This document shows positions 1 to 9,623 of a DNA stretch of 64,000 bases, piece by piece. The notes under the pieces were generated by a model, which did no database searches, was not told the origin of the DNA, and was given only the letters and a program-made list of their open reading frames with translations. The position numbers were made by a program, and so were the translations under genes. Source of the DNA: Dyella_B sp035503745 (lineage in GTDB: Bacteria; Pseudomonadota; Gammaproteobacteria; Xanthomonadales; Rhodanobacteraceae); assembly GCF_035503745.1 (NCBI RefSeq), contig NZ_DATJTC010000017.1, positions 100,407 to 164,406 on the forward strand, written 5' to 3'. The stretch's first letter is position 1, and each line of letters begins with the position of its first letter.

Positions 1-603
1 GTATTCGGCCGCGATGCGGTAACGGTGCGGTCGTACGCCAGCGCATGCCGGAACGATTTGACCCGCGATTTTCTAGATTGCATTGGCCTTGCGCATGCCA
101 ACTTTGCCGAATGGGAAGCGGTTGGCCGCATCAATCAGCGCATCAGCCTGTACGAAGCGCGCATCCTGCATGGCATCAACCAGTTTCTGCCCACTTGGCG
201 CGAAGCCGTGCAGCAGGGCGAGCCGGAGACCTACCACCAGGCCAACCATCTGCGCGCAAGCCTGCTGGCGTGGCTGCGCGCGGAAGACGCCGTGGCCAGC
301 GACGTGCCGCTGGATGCGGCGCTGTCACCGCGGCAGCGCATGACCTTGATGCAGCACTTCACCGATATCAACCGCCAGCTGGCGGATGCGTGCGGCCTGA
401 ACGCGCGCGAGTTCGACATGTCCGGCGACAACAGCGCGGATGTGGCGGCACGCATGCTCAAACCCGAAGACGAATGCATGCTGATGGCGCAGGTGTTGCG
501 TATCGTCAGTCAACGCTTGTTGCATAGCCAGTCGCACGGTTCGATCACGCGCGACGCCGTGCGCCGCATCGGCGCGTGGTCGCGGCGTTTGATCGTGCAT
601 TGA
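1..603 (+). CDS. Unidentified protein, 5' end cut by window edge
   Basis: The frame is open to base 1, so the gene probably starts before the window. A GTG at 25 is the first in-frame start but has no clear ribosome binding site. About 200 residues are visible, mostly alpha-helical in character, rich in Ala, Arg and Leu, with no signal peptide or membrane segment. The C-terminus is basic and ends in RRLIVH. I do not recognise a family. It converges on the hydrolase gene to its right, with 16 bases between the stops. Confidence 0.6.
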   Translation, partial: VFGRDAVTVRSYASACRNDLTRDFLDCIGLAHANFAEWEAVGRINQRISLYEARILHGINQFLPTWREAVQQGEPETYHQANHLRASLLAWLRAEDAVASDVPLDAALSPRQRMTLMQHFTDINRQLADACGLNAREFDMSGDNSADVAARMLKPEDECMLMAQVLRIVSQRLLHSQSHGSITRDAVRRIGAWSRRLIVH

Positions 604-619
604 AGCCGCCGCCCGCGGC

Positions 620-1510
620 TCAGCCGCGCGCCGGGCCGAATCGCCGCAACGCGGCTTGGACCACCGCCGCCGGCGCTTCGCGGTGCGGAAAGTGGCCGAC
701 CCCGGCTAGCACGATGCGTTCGTAGCCGGCAAAAAAATGCGCTTCCTGTCCTTCCGAAGACGAGGGCAGGTCGCAATAGTCTTCCCCGCCCTGGATCATG
801 GTGGTGGGAACAAGAACTTCCCGCGTACTGCGCAAACGCACCCGAAGTGCGTCGTAGCGAGGATCGACCGCCTCGGCGGGAAGATAGCGGGACCGATAGG
901 CATTCAAGGTGGTTTCCACCCAATCGGGTTTATCGAAATGCTCGCTGGCGAGTTTGAAATCTTCCTCCGTGAACCATCCGGCCGGGCTCCAGGTTTCCCA
1001 TTGCACGCGCGCGAAGCCGACCGGATCGCGGCGCACGACATCGGCACCGGCTTCGGTGCATTGAAAAAATTGATACCAGTACCGCCTGGCCTGATCGAAG
1101 CTGCGCAGCTGGAATTCGCCGCGCGGCTGATAGGGCAGCGCGAGCGTGACGATGGCCTGTACACGCTCGGGAAACAGCACCGACAGCGAATAGGCGGTGC
1201 GTGCGCCCCAATCGTGGCCGATGACATGAAAGCGCGCGATGCCCAGTTTGTCGGCCAGGTCGATCACGTCCTGCGCCATGGCCACGGAGACCGCGTAGCG
1301 TGGCGTGTCGTGCGAAAGAAATGCGGTGGGATGAGAACCGCGCAAGTACGGCGCGATGGTGCGGAACCCGCGCTGCTGCAAAGCCTGGGCAACCGGCTTC
1401 CAGCCGATCGGCGCATCCGGCCAGCCGTGCAGCAAAAACACCGGCGGGGCATCGGGCGCGCCTTCCATCTCGAAGGCGATATTCAGCAGCTCGGTTTGTT
1501 CAAAACGCAT
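620..1510 (-). CDS. Alpha/beta hydrolase, epoxide hydrolase-like
   Basis: A 296-residue cytosolic alpha/beta-hydrolase. The oxyanion loop HGWPDAP lies near residue 28. The nucleophile elbow is GHDWGA, with Asp rather than Ser, as in soluble epoxide hydrolases and haloalkane dehalogenases. The catalytic His is in GVGHFPHRE near the C-terminus. The ATG at 1510 is chosen because GGAGG sits seven bases upstream; a longer reading would add a proline/arginine-rich tail with no binding site. Epoxide hydrolysis is the most likely reaction, but the motifs alone do not separate it from dehalogenation. It appears monocistronic. Confidence 0.85.
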   Translation of the reverse strand: MRFEQTELLNIAFEMEGAPDAPPVFLLHGWPDAPIGWKPVAQALQQRGFRTIAPYLRGSHPTAFLSHDTPRYAVSVAMAQDVIDLADKLGIARFHVIGHDWGARTAYSLSVLFPERVQAIVTLALPYQPRGEFQLRSFDQARRYWYQFFQCTEAGADVVRRDPVGFARVQWETWSPAGWFTEEDFKLASEHFDKPDWVETTLNAYRSRYLPAEAVDPRYDALRVRLRSTREVLVPTTMIQGGEDYCDLPSSSEGQEAHFFAGYERIVLAGVGHFPHREAPAAVVQAALRRFGPARG

Positions 1511-1786
1511 GCTCTGGCCTCCGTAAACATCCGCCTGCGCCGACGGCGCAAGGCGGGGAGATGGTGTTCTTTTTGACGGCATGGGGGGTGGGCGCCTCCC
1601 GCCCGGCACAGGATGCCGACGGCCAAGGTAAGCCCACCTGGGGATGCTGCATTTGAAGCCTACGCTGTTGGCGCTACGTAGCGTAGTGCCGTGGCGCGGG
1701 CCGGCGGTGGCCGGCCGCCGGAAGGCTGCCGGTGCCCATCGCCGCCAAATGGATGGCCATCGCTTCCAGTCGGTCCATGCCGGGAA

Positions 1787-2908
1787 CTACCTTTCCGGGC
1801 CTTCCCAGATGGTGGAGAGGTACTCAGTAAACGGATCGCGCGCGATTTCGTAGAAGACCAGCCGCAGGGTCGCCCGGTCCTGCCTGGTGGCGCGCGCCGC
1901 GCAAGCGAGCACGGCCTCGGCCTCGGCCACGTCGCCGGCATCGCCGCTTTCCAGGCTGCTCTGCAGGTGGCTTATTTCCACCGCGCCGCGCAAGCCGAAC
2001 GCGCGAATGGCATTCATGCCGCCTTCCAGATAAACCCAGGCCAGGGCCTGGTTCATGCAGTCGATGACGAAATTGAACGACAAGCTCGAGCGCATGGTGA
2101 TGCGGATCGGATCGCAATAGGCCAGCTGCGCAATGGTGGTGATGCCCTCGTTGGCAAGCCGCTCGGCGATGCCGGCGTTGATCCCTTGCAGCTTGATGAT
2201 GTCGTTGTCGGTGGTCACGTCGTCCTTGATGCCCAGCCGGGTCAGCAGCATGCGGCGGAAAATGCTCAGCAGGCCGCTGAGCGGAAACGCGCCCACGCCG
2301 AACGCCACGAACGAACGCCACCCGGAAAAAGCATCGGGAATGACCTGCGCCACGAAACAGCCCAGCGGCAGCGCGATCGCCAGGCGCAGCACGCCCCAAT
2401 GCACGTCCGACGGCGCGAAATCCAGGCGCCTGGCGCGCGAGGTAAAGTCGTTGACCACCCACATGTATGCGCCGGCCTGTGCCGCCAGCCCCAGTTGCGG
2501 CACCGGTATCCACGCCAGGTCCGCGAAGCGGCCGCGCGTGACGGCGCCGGACGCACTCAGCGAGCCGCCGTCGTACAGCGCCAGGGCGCTGCTGATGACC
2601 AGATAGGTGACGATGAGCGTGGTCGCCAGCAACAGCGCTACCGGGATCAGATACAGCCGCCGGCCGTACCAGCGGATATAGAACCGGTCCAGTTCGGCAT
2701 GCGCCTGGTTCTCGTCAAGGTTCTGGTTGCGGTCGAACATGTCGAAATAGCACAGGCGCGACTTCGGGCTAAGCGCATCCATGATGTCCGCGCGCCTGGC
2801 TTCCCAGCCGGTGCAGATGTATCTCAGCGCGGGCATCGCCAGCACGATGGTGGCCAGCAGTACCAGCACAAGCAGAATGACGGACTTGTCGATGGGCGTG
2901 TCGGGCAT
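1787..2908 (-). CDS. Membrane protein with C-terminal helix-hairpin-helix-like segment
   Basis: 373 residues. The sequence shows an N-terminal membrane segment (residues about 8-26), a second about 90-112, and two or three more hydrophobic stretches between 130 and 215. The soluble C-terminal third contains LQGINAGIAERLANEGITT, which resembles the small helix-hairpin-helix fold of DUF4332-type proteins (KLxGI..xxxxxLxxxGI). It starts 12 bases after the stop of the DUF2235 hydrolase and is almost certainly cotranscribed with it. The function is unknown; it could anchor, partner or restrain the hydrolase. Confidence 0.7.
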   Translation of the reverse strand: MPDTPIDKSVILLVLVLLATIVLAMPALRYICTGWEARRADIMDALSPKSRLCYFDMFDRNQNLDENQAHAELDRFYIRWYGRRLYLIPVALLLATTLIVTYLVISSALALYDGGSLSASGAVTRGRFADLAWIPVPQLGLAAQAGAYMWVVNDFTSRARRLDFAPSDVHWGVLRLAIALPLGCFVAQVIPDAFSGWRSFVAFGVGAFPLSGLLSIFRRMLLTRLGIKDDVTTDNDIIKLQGINAGIAERLANEGITTIAQLAYCDPIRITMRSSLSFNFVIDCMNQALAWVYLEGGMNAIRAFGLRGAVEISHLQSSLESGDAGDVAEAEAVLACAARATRQDRATLRLVFYEIARDPFTEYLSTIWEGPER

Positions 2909-2920
2909 GTTCGGCTCCTA

Positions 2921-4150
2921 TCACGGATAGACGCGTACGTTGCCGAACACCTTGTTGGCGCCATCGAAGAGCGGCGCGATGTTTGCCGGCGCATAGCGGG
3001 TGATCGGCGCGCCCGGCCCGCACTGAATGTTCTGTCCCCAGCGATGGGTGACCGATACATGCAGGCCCAGCGTGGATGAATGCGGGACGCTGGAAAAATC
3101 GCGCGCCATCGCGGTGCGTGCGCCGGGTGGATTGGGGATGTTCCAGGGCATCTGCGTCCACGGCTGGTGCGAGACGCCCAGCGCGTCGGCATTGAACGGA
3201 TCGACCGGGCCATTCATCAGCAGGCCGATCGGCGGATCGCTCAACCGCGTGCGCATCCACTGCAGCGACGTATCCGACAGGCCGCTTTGATTGAGCGCCG
3301 ACGGATAGCCGCCGCCGACATCCGCATGCGCGCCGGCAAACAGCGCCTGCACGATATTGGCGCGATCGTTCCACAGCGTGGGGGTGAAGTCGCGGCGTTC
3401 TTCGTCCACGGAGATCGCGTGGATGCCATAGGCGACCTGGCCGCTGAGATCGTTCGTCGCGAACTGAAACGTATCGAGCCGGTCGCCATCCACCGCGTAT
3501 TGGGGAATGCCCAGGGCGCCGACCGTGTCCCACACCGCTACCGCATGGATGGACACCGGTGCGACGAAGCTGCCCGCCGGCAGCGGGCGCGTGACGAAGC
3601 CGGGCAGGTCGGCGATGAGGTTTTCGAACTTGCCAAGCCAAGACACGTCGGTGTTGGCCTGCCTGCGAAAGGCATACCACGCCGCCGCACCCAGCCGATA
3701 CGCATTCTCCTTGTCGTCCAGGCCGAGCGCGGGGTTGAGCAAGCCCTGGCTCACGATGAAAGCGGCCAGCGCCCTGGCGGTATAGGCACCGCGGCTGAAG
3801 CCGACCAGCACGATCTGGTCGCCCGGTGCGTAGTTGCGCGACACATAGGTGTAGCCGCGCACGATGCGCGTAATGGTGCCCGCGCCCAGCGCACCGCCCA
3901 TCAAACGTACCAGGACGTTGCGCGAGTCGCCCACGCCATGCAGGTATTTGGCGACCTGCCGCAGGCCTGTGTCGTCGGTGAAGGTTTTCTCCTGCTCGTC
4001 ACCCAGCATCACGGTATCGGGCGTGTCAGTGCCCTTGAGCGACAGGAACAGTTTCAGGACATTGGTCGTGCCCGAGGATTGTCCGGTGTCATCGGGCTGC
4101 CCGGGTCCGTTCCAGGTACCATCCGCGCAAAAAACGATCGTCTTCGCCAT
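2921..4150 (-). CDS. DUF2235 alpha/beta hydrolase (Tle1-like phospholipase fold)
   Basis: 409 residues. It begins MAKTIVFCADGTWNG, the usual start of DUF2235 proteins. The probable triad is visible: Ser in GFSRGA, Asp in VWDTVGALG, and His in HADVGGGYP, with the family-typical DEERRDFTPTLW between them. The fold is shared with type VI secretion phospholipase effectors of the Tle1 class, but many DUF2235 proteins have no link to secretion and no VgrG, PAAR or Tss gene is in the window. The ATG at 4150 is preferred (an alternative lies five codons upstream). It leads a two-gene operon with the membrane protein at 1787-2908. Confidence 0.85.
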   Translation of the reverse strand: MAKTIVFCADGTWNGPGQPDDTGQSSGTTNVLKLFLSLKGTDTPDTVMLGDEQEKTFTDDTGLRQVAKYLHGVGDSRNVLVRLMGGALGAGTITRIVRGYTYVSRNYAPGDQIVLVGFSRGAYTARALAAFIVSQGLLNPALGLDDKENAYRLGAAAWYAFRRQANTDVSWLGKFENLIADLPGFVTRPLPAGSFVAPVSIHAVAVWDTVGALGIPQYAVDGDRLDTFQFATNDLSGQVAYGIHAISVDEERRDFTPTLWNDRANIVQALFAGAHADVGGGYPSALNQSGLSDTSLQWMRTRLSDPPIGLLMNGPVDPFNADALGVSHQPWTQMPWNIPNPPGARTAMARDFSSVPHSSTLGLHVSVTHRWGQNIQCGPGAPITRYAPANIAPLFDGANKVFGNVRVYP

Positions 4151-5169
4151 AACCTGTGCCCCCATGCGAAACCAACGGGAGCGCCTGGCACGGATGCAAA
4201 GGACTGCGATGCCGTCGCGCCAGGCGCACGGCAGGCTTGGGGGCGGTGGGTTGGGGCGAACGCACACGCGCAGACGTAACGAGCAAACCCGTCGCGACCA
4301 TGCGCGTGGAAAAAACAGACATATCTGCGCTGTCCCAGATGCGAAAGCCTGCCTTGCTGGACGCCAGGGCTTGCGGCCCCCCCTGTGGCGCATCTTTTAC
4401 TGCACGGCCGTCATTGTGCTCCTTTTGCGTGTAGGTCGCGTCAAGCTGGCGGCAGGGCTTGCGCGCCGGCACCCGGCGCTGGGTTCAGCAGCCCGTGGCG
4501 GCCCTTGGCAATCGGGCGATCGCGCTTTACGGCGAGTTCAAGGGCATGGTCGATGTCATCGCCAAGGCGCGGCGTTACCGGTATCCCCAACCACCGCTGC
4601 ACAGGATGCGGGACGAATGCGCGACTTGGTCGTCAAAGGTGACGGCCACCTCGCGGCGCGATGGGAAATTGCGAATCATCTCGCGCACAAGGGCAACAAG
4701 GCGAGTGCCTCCAAGCCTGGCGCGGCGAAAACGACGCTTCGCGTTGAAATGGTGGGAGCCTGCGTCTATCTCCCGAAGAAGTTGCTGAAGACCGGTGTAA
4801 TGAACGCCGATCACGAGCACGATGTGATTGCTCCATGACCTGGGCAAGGCGCTCGCGGCGGATGATGGCAGTTGGCGCATCGATCCGGCGGCGGTGGGCG
4901 CAGTGCCTGCTACGGCGACCAAGACGAATTGGAGGATCAAATACACCAGCGTGACTGGCAGGGTGGTCCTCACCGATCAGGCCGGTTACGCGGCACCCAA
5001 CAGGCAGCCAGCTCATGCCGTATCCAGCTTCGCGATCCTATGCGAACGTCCGGGACGCCCACGAAAAAATCATTCAGGGTGCCCTTTTCAACTTGTATGT
5101 AACCGGCGGCATCGGATAAGTTGACGCGGCCCGCTCACCCAAGAGCGAAGGCGATACGGAGAAAACGGG
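4151..5169. other. About 1 kb with no convincing gene
   Basis: Several overlapping open frames exist on both strands (for example plus-strand 4459-4788 and minus-strand 4575-4973), but none has a good ribosome binding site, a recognisable domain or a consistent codon pattern across its length. The stretch may be a decayed gene upstream of the DUF2235 operon. I found no tRNA, clear terminator or repeat in it. Confidence 0.5.
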
Positions 5170-5421
5170 ATGGAACCGAATAACCGCGTCAAAGCGTCAT
5201 TCCCGCCGCAATATTTTGCCGTGCAAGCGGTTGGCGCTGCCGCCCTTGCGCTGGGCTTGATTAGCCTGTTCTCCAGCCTGCGGCCGATGATCATCGGCAT
5301 GGCGCCATGGCTGGGCATTGCCTGGATCGCCTGGACCGTTGCCGGGTTCGGCATTTTCCTGCTTGTGGCCAATGGCATGCGATGGGTCGCCCATGCGCGA
5401 GGCACCAAACACAGCGCCTGA
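5170..5421 (+). CDS. Small two-helix membrane protein
   Basis: 83 residues. Two hydrophobic helices are visible, roughly residues 16-36 and 45-66, with a short basic tail. The start has GGAG eight bases upstream. It precedes the SPFH protein gene in the same direction with about 85 bases between them, so it may be the first gene of that operon. No family recognised. Confidence 0.65.
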   Translation: MEPNNRVKASFPPQYFAVQAVGAAALALGLISLFSSLRPMIIGMAPWLGIAWIAWTVAGFGIFLLVANGMRWVAHARGTKHSA

Positions 5422-5507
5422 TCCACCTTCCGTTGCCACCACCACGGCATACCTATTCCTAGCCCCGCATAAGCAGGGTGCTTTCACCATCGACGAGGAC
5501 GACGTTC

Positions 5508-6329
5508 ATGGCACTTACGCGACAGGTAGTCTCAACGCTCAAAGAAGACGGCACGGACGTGATGGGGCCGGAAACGCTTGCATGGCACTACCCGGATCAA
5601 AGCCTGGTATCGGGCAGCCTGCTTACGGTCGAAGCCAATCACTTTGCCGTGCTGAAATCGCGCGGAGCCGTGCTTAATGTGTACGACACCGGCCAATACC
5701 CGATCCAAACGCCGGACAAGCCGCTGATCGGCGGTTTCGTGACCGGCTTCTTCGGCGGCAACTCGCCGTGGCAATACGAAGTGCTTTACGTCAACCGCGC
5801 CAAACTGCTTATTCGCAGCACCGGTATCGCCAGTTCCGCCGAGATGGCCGAAATGTCGTATCAAGTGGAGTACTACATCCACATCGACACCAAGGAAGAC
5901 GCACTTAAGCTCACCACACACATGCCTTTCTCCGGCCACGCCATCAATGCCGATGAAGTGGCGCGTTATGCCGGTCCGGTGGTCGAGCAGGCGATCAACC
6001 AGATCATCCAGGTTACGCCGATGGAGAAAATCAACGAACATATCCACGACATCGTGGAGCTGGTGAAGGAGCACCTTGCATCGTTCCTCGGCGTGTATGG
6101 CATTACGTTGAACGATGCCAAGGTACTGATCCTGCCCAAGGACGATCGCATGCGCGAACTCATTTCATTGCGCGCGTTCGGGCTGTCCGAGCTTGATGCG
6201 GTGCGCTACTACGTCGCGCTCAAGATGGCCGAAAAAGGCCTCGTCTCCGCGCCCAACATGGCCGTTGGCCAACCGTTCTTCATAGGCGGCGGCACCGTGG
6301 GCACCTTCCCGATTCCCGGCGCCGACTGA
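5508..6329 (+). CDS. SPFH/band-7 domain protein (virion-core/YdjI-like type)
   Basis: 273 residues. It resembles the soluble SPFH proteins of COG4260 rather than membrane-anchored stomatins: no N-terminal membrane helix, a band-7-like core (residues about 30-210) and a Gly-rich C-terminus. Proteins of this class form oligomeric scaffolds at membranes and often occur beside coiled-coil or zinc-ribbon partners. The ATG at 5508 is chosen over a GTG at 5478 because the conserved core begins shortly after it and a GAGG lies upstream. It is followed 60 bases later by a coiled-coil protein gene. Confidence 0.75.
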   Translation: MALTRQVVSTLKEDGTDVMGPETLAWHYPDQSLVSGSLLTVEANHFAVLKSRGAVLNVYDTGQYPIQTPDKPLIGGFVTGFFGGNSPWQYEVLYVNRAKLLIRSTGIASSAEMAEMSYQVEYYIHIDTKEDALKLTTHMPFSGHAINADEVARYAGPVVEQAINQIIQVTPMEKINEHIHDIVELVKEHLASFLGVYGITLNDAKVLILPKDDRMRELISLRAFGLSELDAVRYYVALKMAEKGLVSAPNMAVGQPFFIGGGTVGTFPIPGAD

Positions 6330-6388
6330 CGCCCATGTGCATGGCCGCGCCAGCCATGGCGCGGCTGCTTCATCAGCGGGGAAAAACG

Positions 6389-6961
6389 ATGGAACTGAAA
6401 GAAAGCGGCAACCCGATCGACGATGCCGGCATCGCCAAACAAGTGCTCTCCAACCTTTTTTACGGCTGGGGCTACAACTTTTACCGACGGGAAAATCAAC
6501 TGCGCGCCGACGACCTGCTGATCCGCAGCCGCCTCAGCGACTGGCTCGGCGAATGCCGTGCGCACCTGGCTGTGCTGGAAGCCGATTACCGCCGCACGCA
6601 CCTCCCGCCGCCGACACGCGAGCATCCTTTTCCCGATGCCGGTGCAGTGGGCCAGGCGCAAGCCCTGCAGCGCCTGGGCCGCGATATCGAAAGCTTGGAA
6701 ACCGCAATTCGCACCGCGGCCGTACCGGAGATGGACCGCATCCATCAACGTCACCGCAACGAGGCTGAAACACTGGAAAAATTGGTGGCCGCCGACAGCA
6801 CGCTCGTATTGCATGTCATGCAATTGCGCGACGCCGTGGTCGCCATCGGCGACGCTACCGCAGCCATTGACCAGGTGCCGGCCTTACTGAAGGCCAGCGA
6901 GATCGCTTCAGGCTTGCAGCAACGTAATCAGATCCTTTCGGTGCTTGCCGAGGGCGGTTGA
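6389..6961 (+). CDS. Coiled-coil protein of unknown function
   Basis: 190 residues, largely helical and charged, with heptad-like stretches (about residues 90-150). No signal peptide or membrane helix. The ATG at 6389 follows GGGGAAAAACG, a reasonable ribosome binding site; the upstream in-frame ATG at 6335 overlaps the intergenic region and lacks one. It lies directly downstream of the SPFH protein and probably acts with it. No family assigned. Confidence 0.65.
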   Translation: MELKESGNPIDDAGIAKQVLSNLFYGWGYNFYRRENQLRADDLLIRSRLSDWLGECRAHLAVLEADYRRTHLPPPTREHPFPDAGAVGQAQALQRLGRDIESLETAIRTAAVPEMDRIHQRHRNEAETLEKLVAADSTLVLHVMQLRDAVVAIGDATAAIDQVPALLKASEIASGLQQRNQILSVLAEGG

Positions 6962-7239
6962 CAGGTTGGTGAGGCTTTTCGTGCAGGGCGGATTTTCGGA
7001 CCCATAGGTGCGTAAAACGTCTATGGCGAACAACTGTAAGCCGCAAATGCTCATGATTCCCGGGGTGGCCTGGCCCAGCAAGCAAGCCGATGCAAAGGCG
7101 GCATGGCGAATGCGGAAAAGCACAATTTTCTGGGCATCTTGTCGAGCTGGGGTTTCGCCACTCGTCGTCGTAATGAAGGGGCCGGCTCAAAGGCACTCCC
7201 GCTACCCCTTTCCTGAAAACGCTCAAGTAGAGGGTTCCC

Positions 7240-7773
7240 ATGGCAAAGCTTGTGTTCGGATTGTCACAATCCCTGGATGGCTATGTCGACCACCGGAAAT
7301 TAGGGCCGCCCGGACCAGCGGTCTCTCGCCACTTCCTCGAGCACGTGCGTGGCCTGACAGGCCTGGTGTACGGACGACGCACGTACGAGATCATGCGTTA
7401 TTGGGACGAAGACAAGCCCGAATGGGATGCCGAGGATCACGACTTTGCGGCGGTGTGGCGAAGCCAGCCGAAGTGGGTCGTGTCGCGCTCGCTTAAATCA
7501 GTAGGCCCCAACGCCATCCTTGTTGCCGACGATATCGAGACGGCGATACGTGGACTGAAGGCCGAGCGCGCGGGGGAAATCGACATTGCCGGCCCGGACC
7601 TGGCACGAAGCCTGACCGACCTAGGTCTTATCGATGAGTATCGACTCTACCTCCGCCCCGTCGTGCTTGGTCATGGCACGCCATTCTTCATGGGCCCTCA
7701 GCCGCCACTGCGGCTGGTGGCAAGCGATTTAATCGGCGAGGACGTAATCAGGTTGACCTACGCTCCAGCTTAA
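7240..7773 (+). CDS. RibD C-terminal/dihydrofolate reductase-like protein
   Basis: 177 residues. It starts MAKLVFGLSQSLDGYVD, the hallmark of stand-alone RibD-C/DHFR-fold proteins (YyaP/YwjB type), which bind NADPH. Further landmarks are the YGRRTYE block after strand 2, the DIAGPDLARSL nucleotide-binding segment, and the DEYRLYLRPVVLG segment near the C-terminus. The substrate is not predictable. These genes travel often and are common in accessory regions. It appears to be a single-gene unit. Confidence 0.85.
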   Translation: MAKLVFGLSQSLDGYVDHRKLGPPGPAVSRHFLEHVRGLTGLVYGRRTYEIMRYWDEDKPEWDAEDHDFAAVWRSQPKWVVSRSLKSVGPNAILVADDIETAIRGLKAERAGEIDIAGPDLARSLTDLGLIDEYRLYLRPVVLGHGTPFFMGPQPPLRLVASDLIGEDVIRLTYAPA

Positions 7774-8096
7774 TGGCACGTCGCGCCTGACGGATGAGGC
7801 CGGCGCATCGGGTATCGCAAAAGCAGACACCCAGGTTTTCATCACCATTCCCCACTCTCCATGTCCCATTCCCCGTGTCGTTTCTTGATGCCGCACCCAA
7901 TTGCGACGCAATCAGATCTCGCGCAAGGTGAGCAAGCTGGCTTCACATCTGACCCGCTAATGCGGGTCAGTCCATGGCAAGCACAGCCTGTTAACCATCG
8001 AGTATCTCCGCTTTGCCGACCCGAAGCGGACTCTTGAATGCCAGCGCCTGTCCTTGAACTCACGGCGCCTTGTTGCCACGACTACCGGCGTGCATG
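7774..8096. repeat. Intergenic stretch with CATTCCCC repeats
   Basis: This is the space between two convergent genes. At 7845-7876 it holds two close copies of CCATTCCCC separated by a CTCTCCATGTC spacer, the kind of short tandem low-complexity element seen scattered in Xanthomonadales intergenic DNA. Nothing else supportable was seen; there is no clear terminator hairpin. Confidence 0.4.
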
Positions 8097-9623
8097 CTAT
8101 TCAAATTCGGGTCCATGACTCCAAAGCTCGCGCCACGGTTTGCGCGCGCTGCCGCAGACAAAGATGTCGGGATGATCTCTGCTTTCTTCATTGATGACGC
8201 CTAGCGCGTTACCTGAGTGACCCGCGAGGCGGCAATCGAAGAAGAGTTCATCAGCGCGCTCACGTGAACTTCCCAGCACGATGACGGTGCGTGGCGGCGT
8301 CCGTGGATAGCTACGCAACCATCCGGAATTGGCCATGGTGATCGGTGGTGGCAAGCCATAGGCCTTGCCGAGCAAAGCGATCGCGCCTTGCTCGCCATAG
8401 TTGCCTACCACGACGCCCAGATCGACCCGTTGCTCGGCGGGAAGAGCATCCCGGATCGTGGCGACTCGTGCAACGAGTTCGTTCCATCCGATTTTCTCAC
8501 GCAGATCGCCGTTCCTCTTCAACGCGAAGTCCAGCAATGGACCGCCTGATGCCATCGGCATGATGATTAACGCCGCGTAGGTACCGATAATCGCGACACC
8601 GCTGAACATCAACGCCGCCGTCGTGACTCGCCATAGGGGGCGCAAGGTGCGCAGCCACCGCTCCCCCATCACCGAACCCATGGCCAGCAGCATCGGATAC
8701 GCCGCGCTGACGTAATAAAAACGACCCTGCAAAACCAGGAACAAAAGCAGCGGGGTGATATACATCCAGGCGAGCATTCGGTAGCGGGGCGCGCGCAGGT
8801 ACCCAGCCAGGCCCGCGATCCAGACTGGCGCAGCAAACAGGTTGGCGTTGATGAGGAATTGGTTGCGAAGGAAGCCGTCCGCGCGACCTTCATGGACATC
8901 GCGCATGTGGATACTTTGCAGGAATCGATAGGAAATGAAGTCGTGCCTGTCAAGCCAGACCAAGTTTGGGGCAAACACCAGCAGCGCTACGGCCGCGCCA
9001 ACCCATAGCCAGCCGCTGGCGAGGTATCGCCGTGCGTCAGTAAACAGCACGCCAGCCAGCACGCCCACAAGCTCAAACGCTATCGAGTATTTGGTTTGTA
9101 GCCCAAGCCCGGCAAATAGGCCGGTCGCCACCCACCACCGTGGTTCGTCCTCGCTCAGCAAGCGGATCGCACTCCAGGCGATCAGTACCCACCACAACAT
9201 ATCGAACGAGGAGTACTGGAACATGGTGGCATTGCCCATGGGCGCCGGCGACAGCCCAACGGCGATCGCCGTGAAGACTTGAGCCAGTCGGCCCCCACCA
9301 AGGTCACGCGCCATAAGGCCGCTGATCAAAATCACCACCGCCTGGGCGACTACCGAGAACAGACGCAGCCCCACCAGCGATAGGCCAAACATCTTCAGCC
9401 CCAGATGCTCCAGCGCTGAGGTCAGCGGTGGGTAGGGCACAAAACCCCAATCCAGATGCTGAGCGTCGTTCAGGAATTGCAGTTCATCCCGGTGGAAGCC
9501 GTATTGACCGTTGGTCAGGACGTGGGCGACGCCAAAGAGGACGGCAATAATGAGTACGGGGGCGATACTTTTCTTGGGGATCAGGTCTGCAGTGGTGAGT
9601 TTGGGCGCGTGGCTGTTGTGCAC
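8097..9623 (-). CDS. GT39-family membrane glycosyltransferase
   Basis: 508 residues with about ten hydrophobic helices. It has the ArnT/PMT layout: an N-terminal membrane helix, then the first periplasmic loop with the acidic motif FHRDELQF and a downstream YPPLTSAL, then multiple helices and a soluble C-terminal part. The family transfers sugars from polyprenyl-phosphate donors on the periplasmic side, for example to lipid A or cell-surface glycans. The acceptor is unknown here. The start is GTG with AGGGGAAA about nine bases upstream. No polysaccharide genes adjoin it. Confidence 0.85.
   Translation of the reverse strand: MHNSHAPKLTTADLIPKKSIAPVLIIAVLFGVAHVLTNGQYGFHRDELQFLNDAQHLDWGFVPYPPLTSALEHLGLKMFGLSLVGLRLFSVVAQAVVILISGLMARDLGGGRLAQVFTAIAVGLSPAPMGNATMFQYSSFDMLWWVLIAWSAIRLLSEDEPRWWVATGLFAGLGLQTKYSIAFELVGVLAGVLFTDARRYLASGWLWVGAAVALLVFAPNLVWLDRHDFISYRFLQSIHMRDVHEGRADGFLRNQFLINANLFAAPVWIAGLAGYLRAPRYRMLAWMYITPLLLFLVLQGRFYYVSAAYPMLLAMGSVMGERWLRTLRPLWRVTTAALMFSGVAIIGTYAALIIMPMASGGPLLDFALKRNGDLREKIGWNELVARVATIRDALPAEQRVDLGVVVGNYGEQGAIALLGKAYGLPPPITMANSGWLRSYPRTPPRTVIVLGSSRERADELFFDCRLAGHSGNALGVINEESRDHPDIFVCGSARKPWRELWSHGPEFE

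Noticed and set aside
3080..4279. A 399-codon plus-strand frame antisense to the DUF2235 gene
   Set aside because: It overlaps a well-supported gene and has no domain or codon support.
4575..4973. A 132-codon minus-strand frame with a hydrophobic start
   Set aside because: No binding site and no recognisable domain; more likely chance in decayed DNA.
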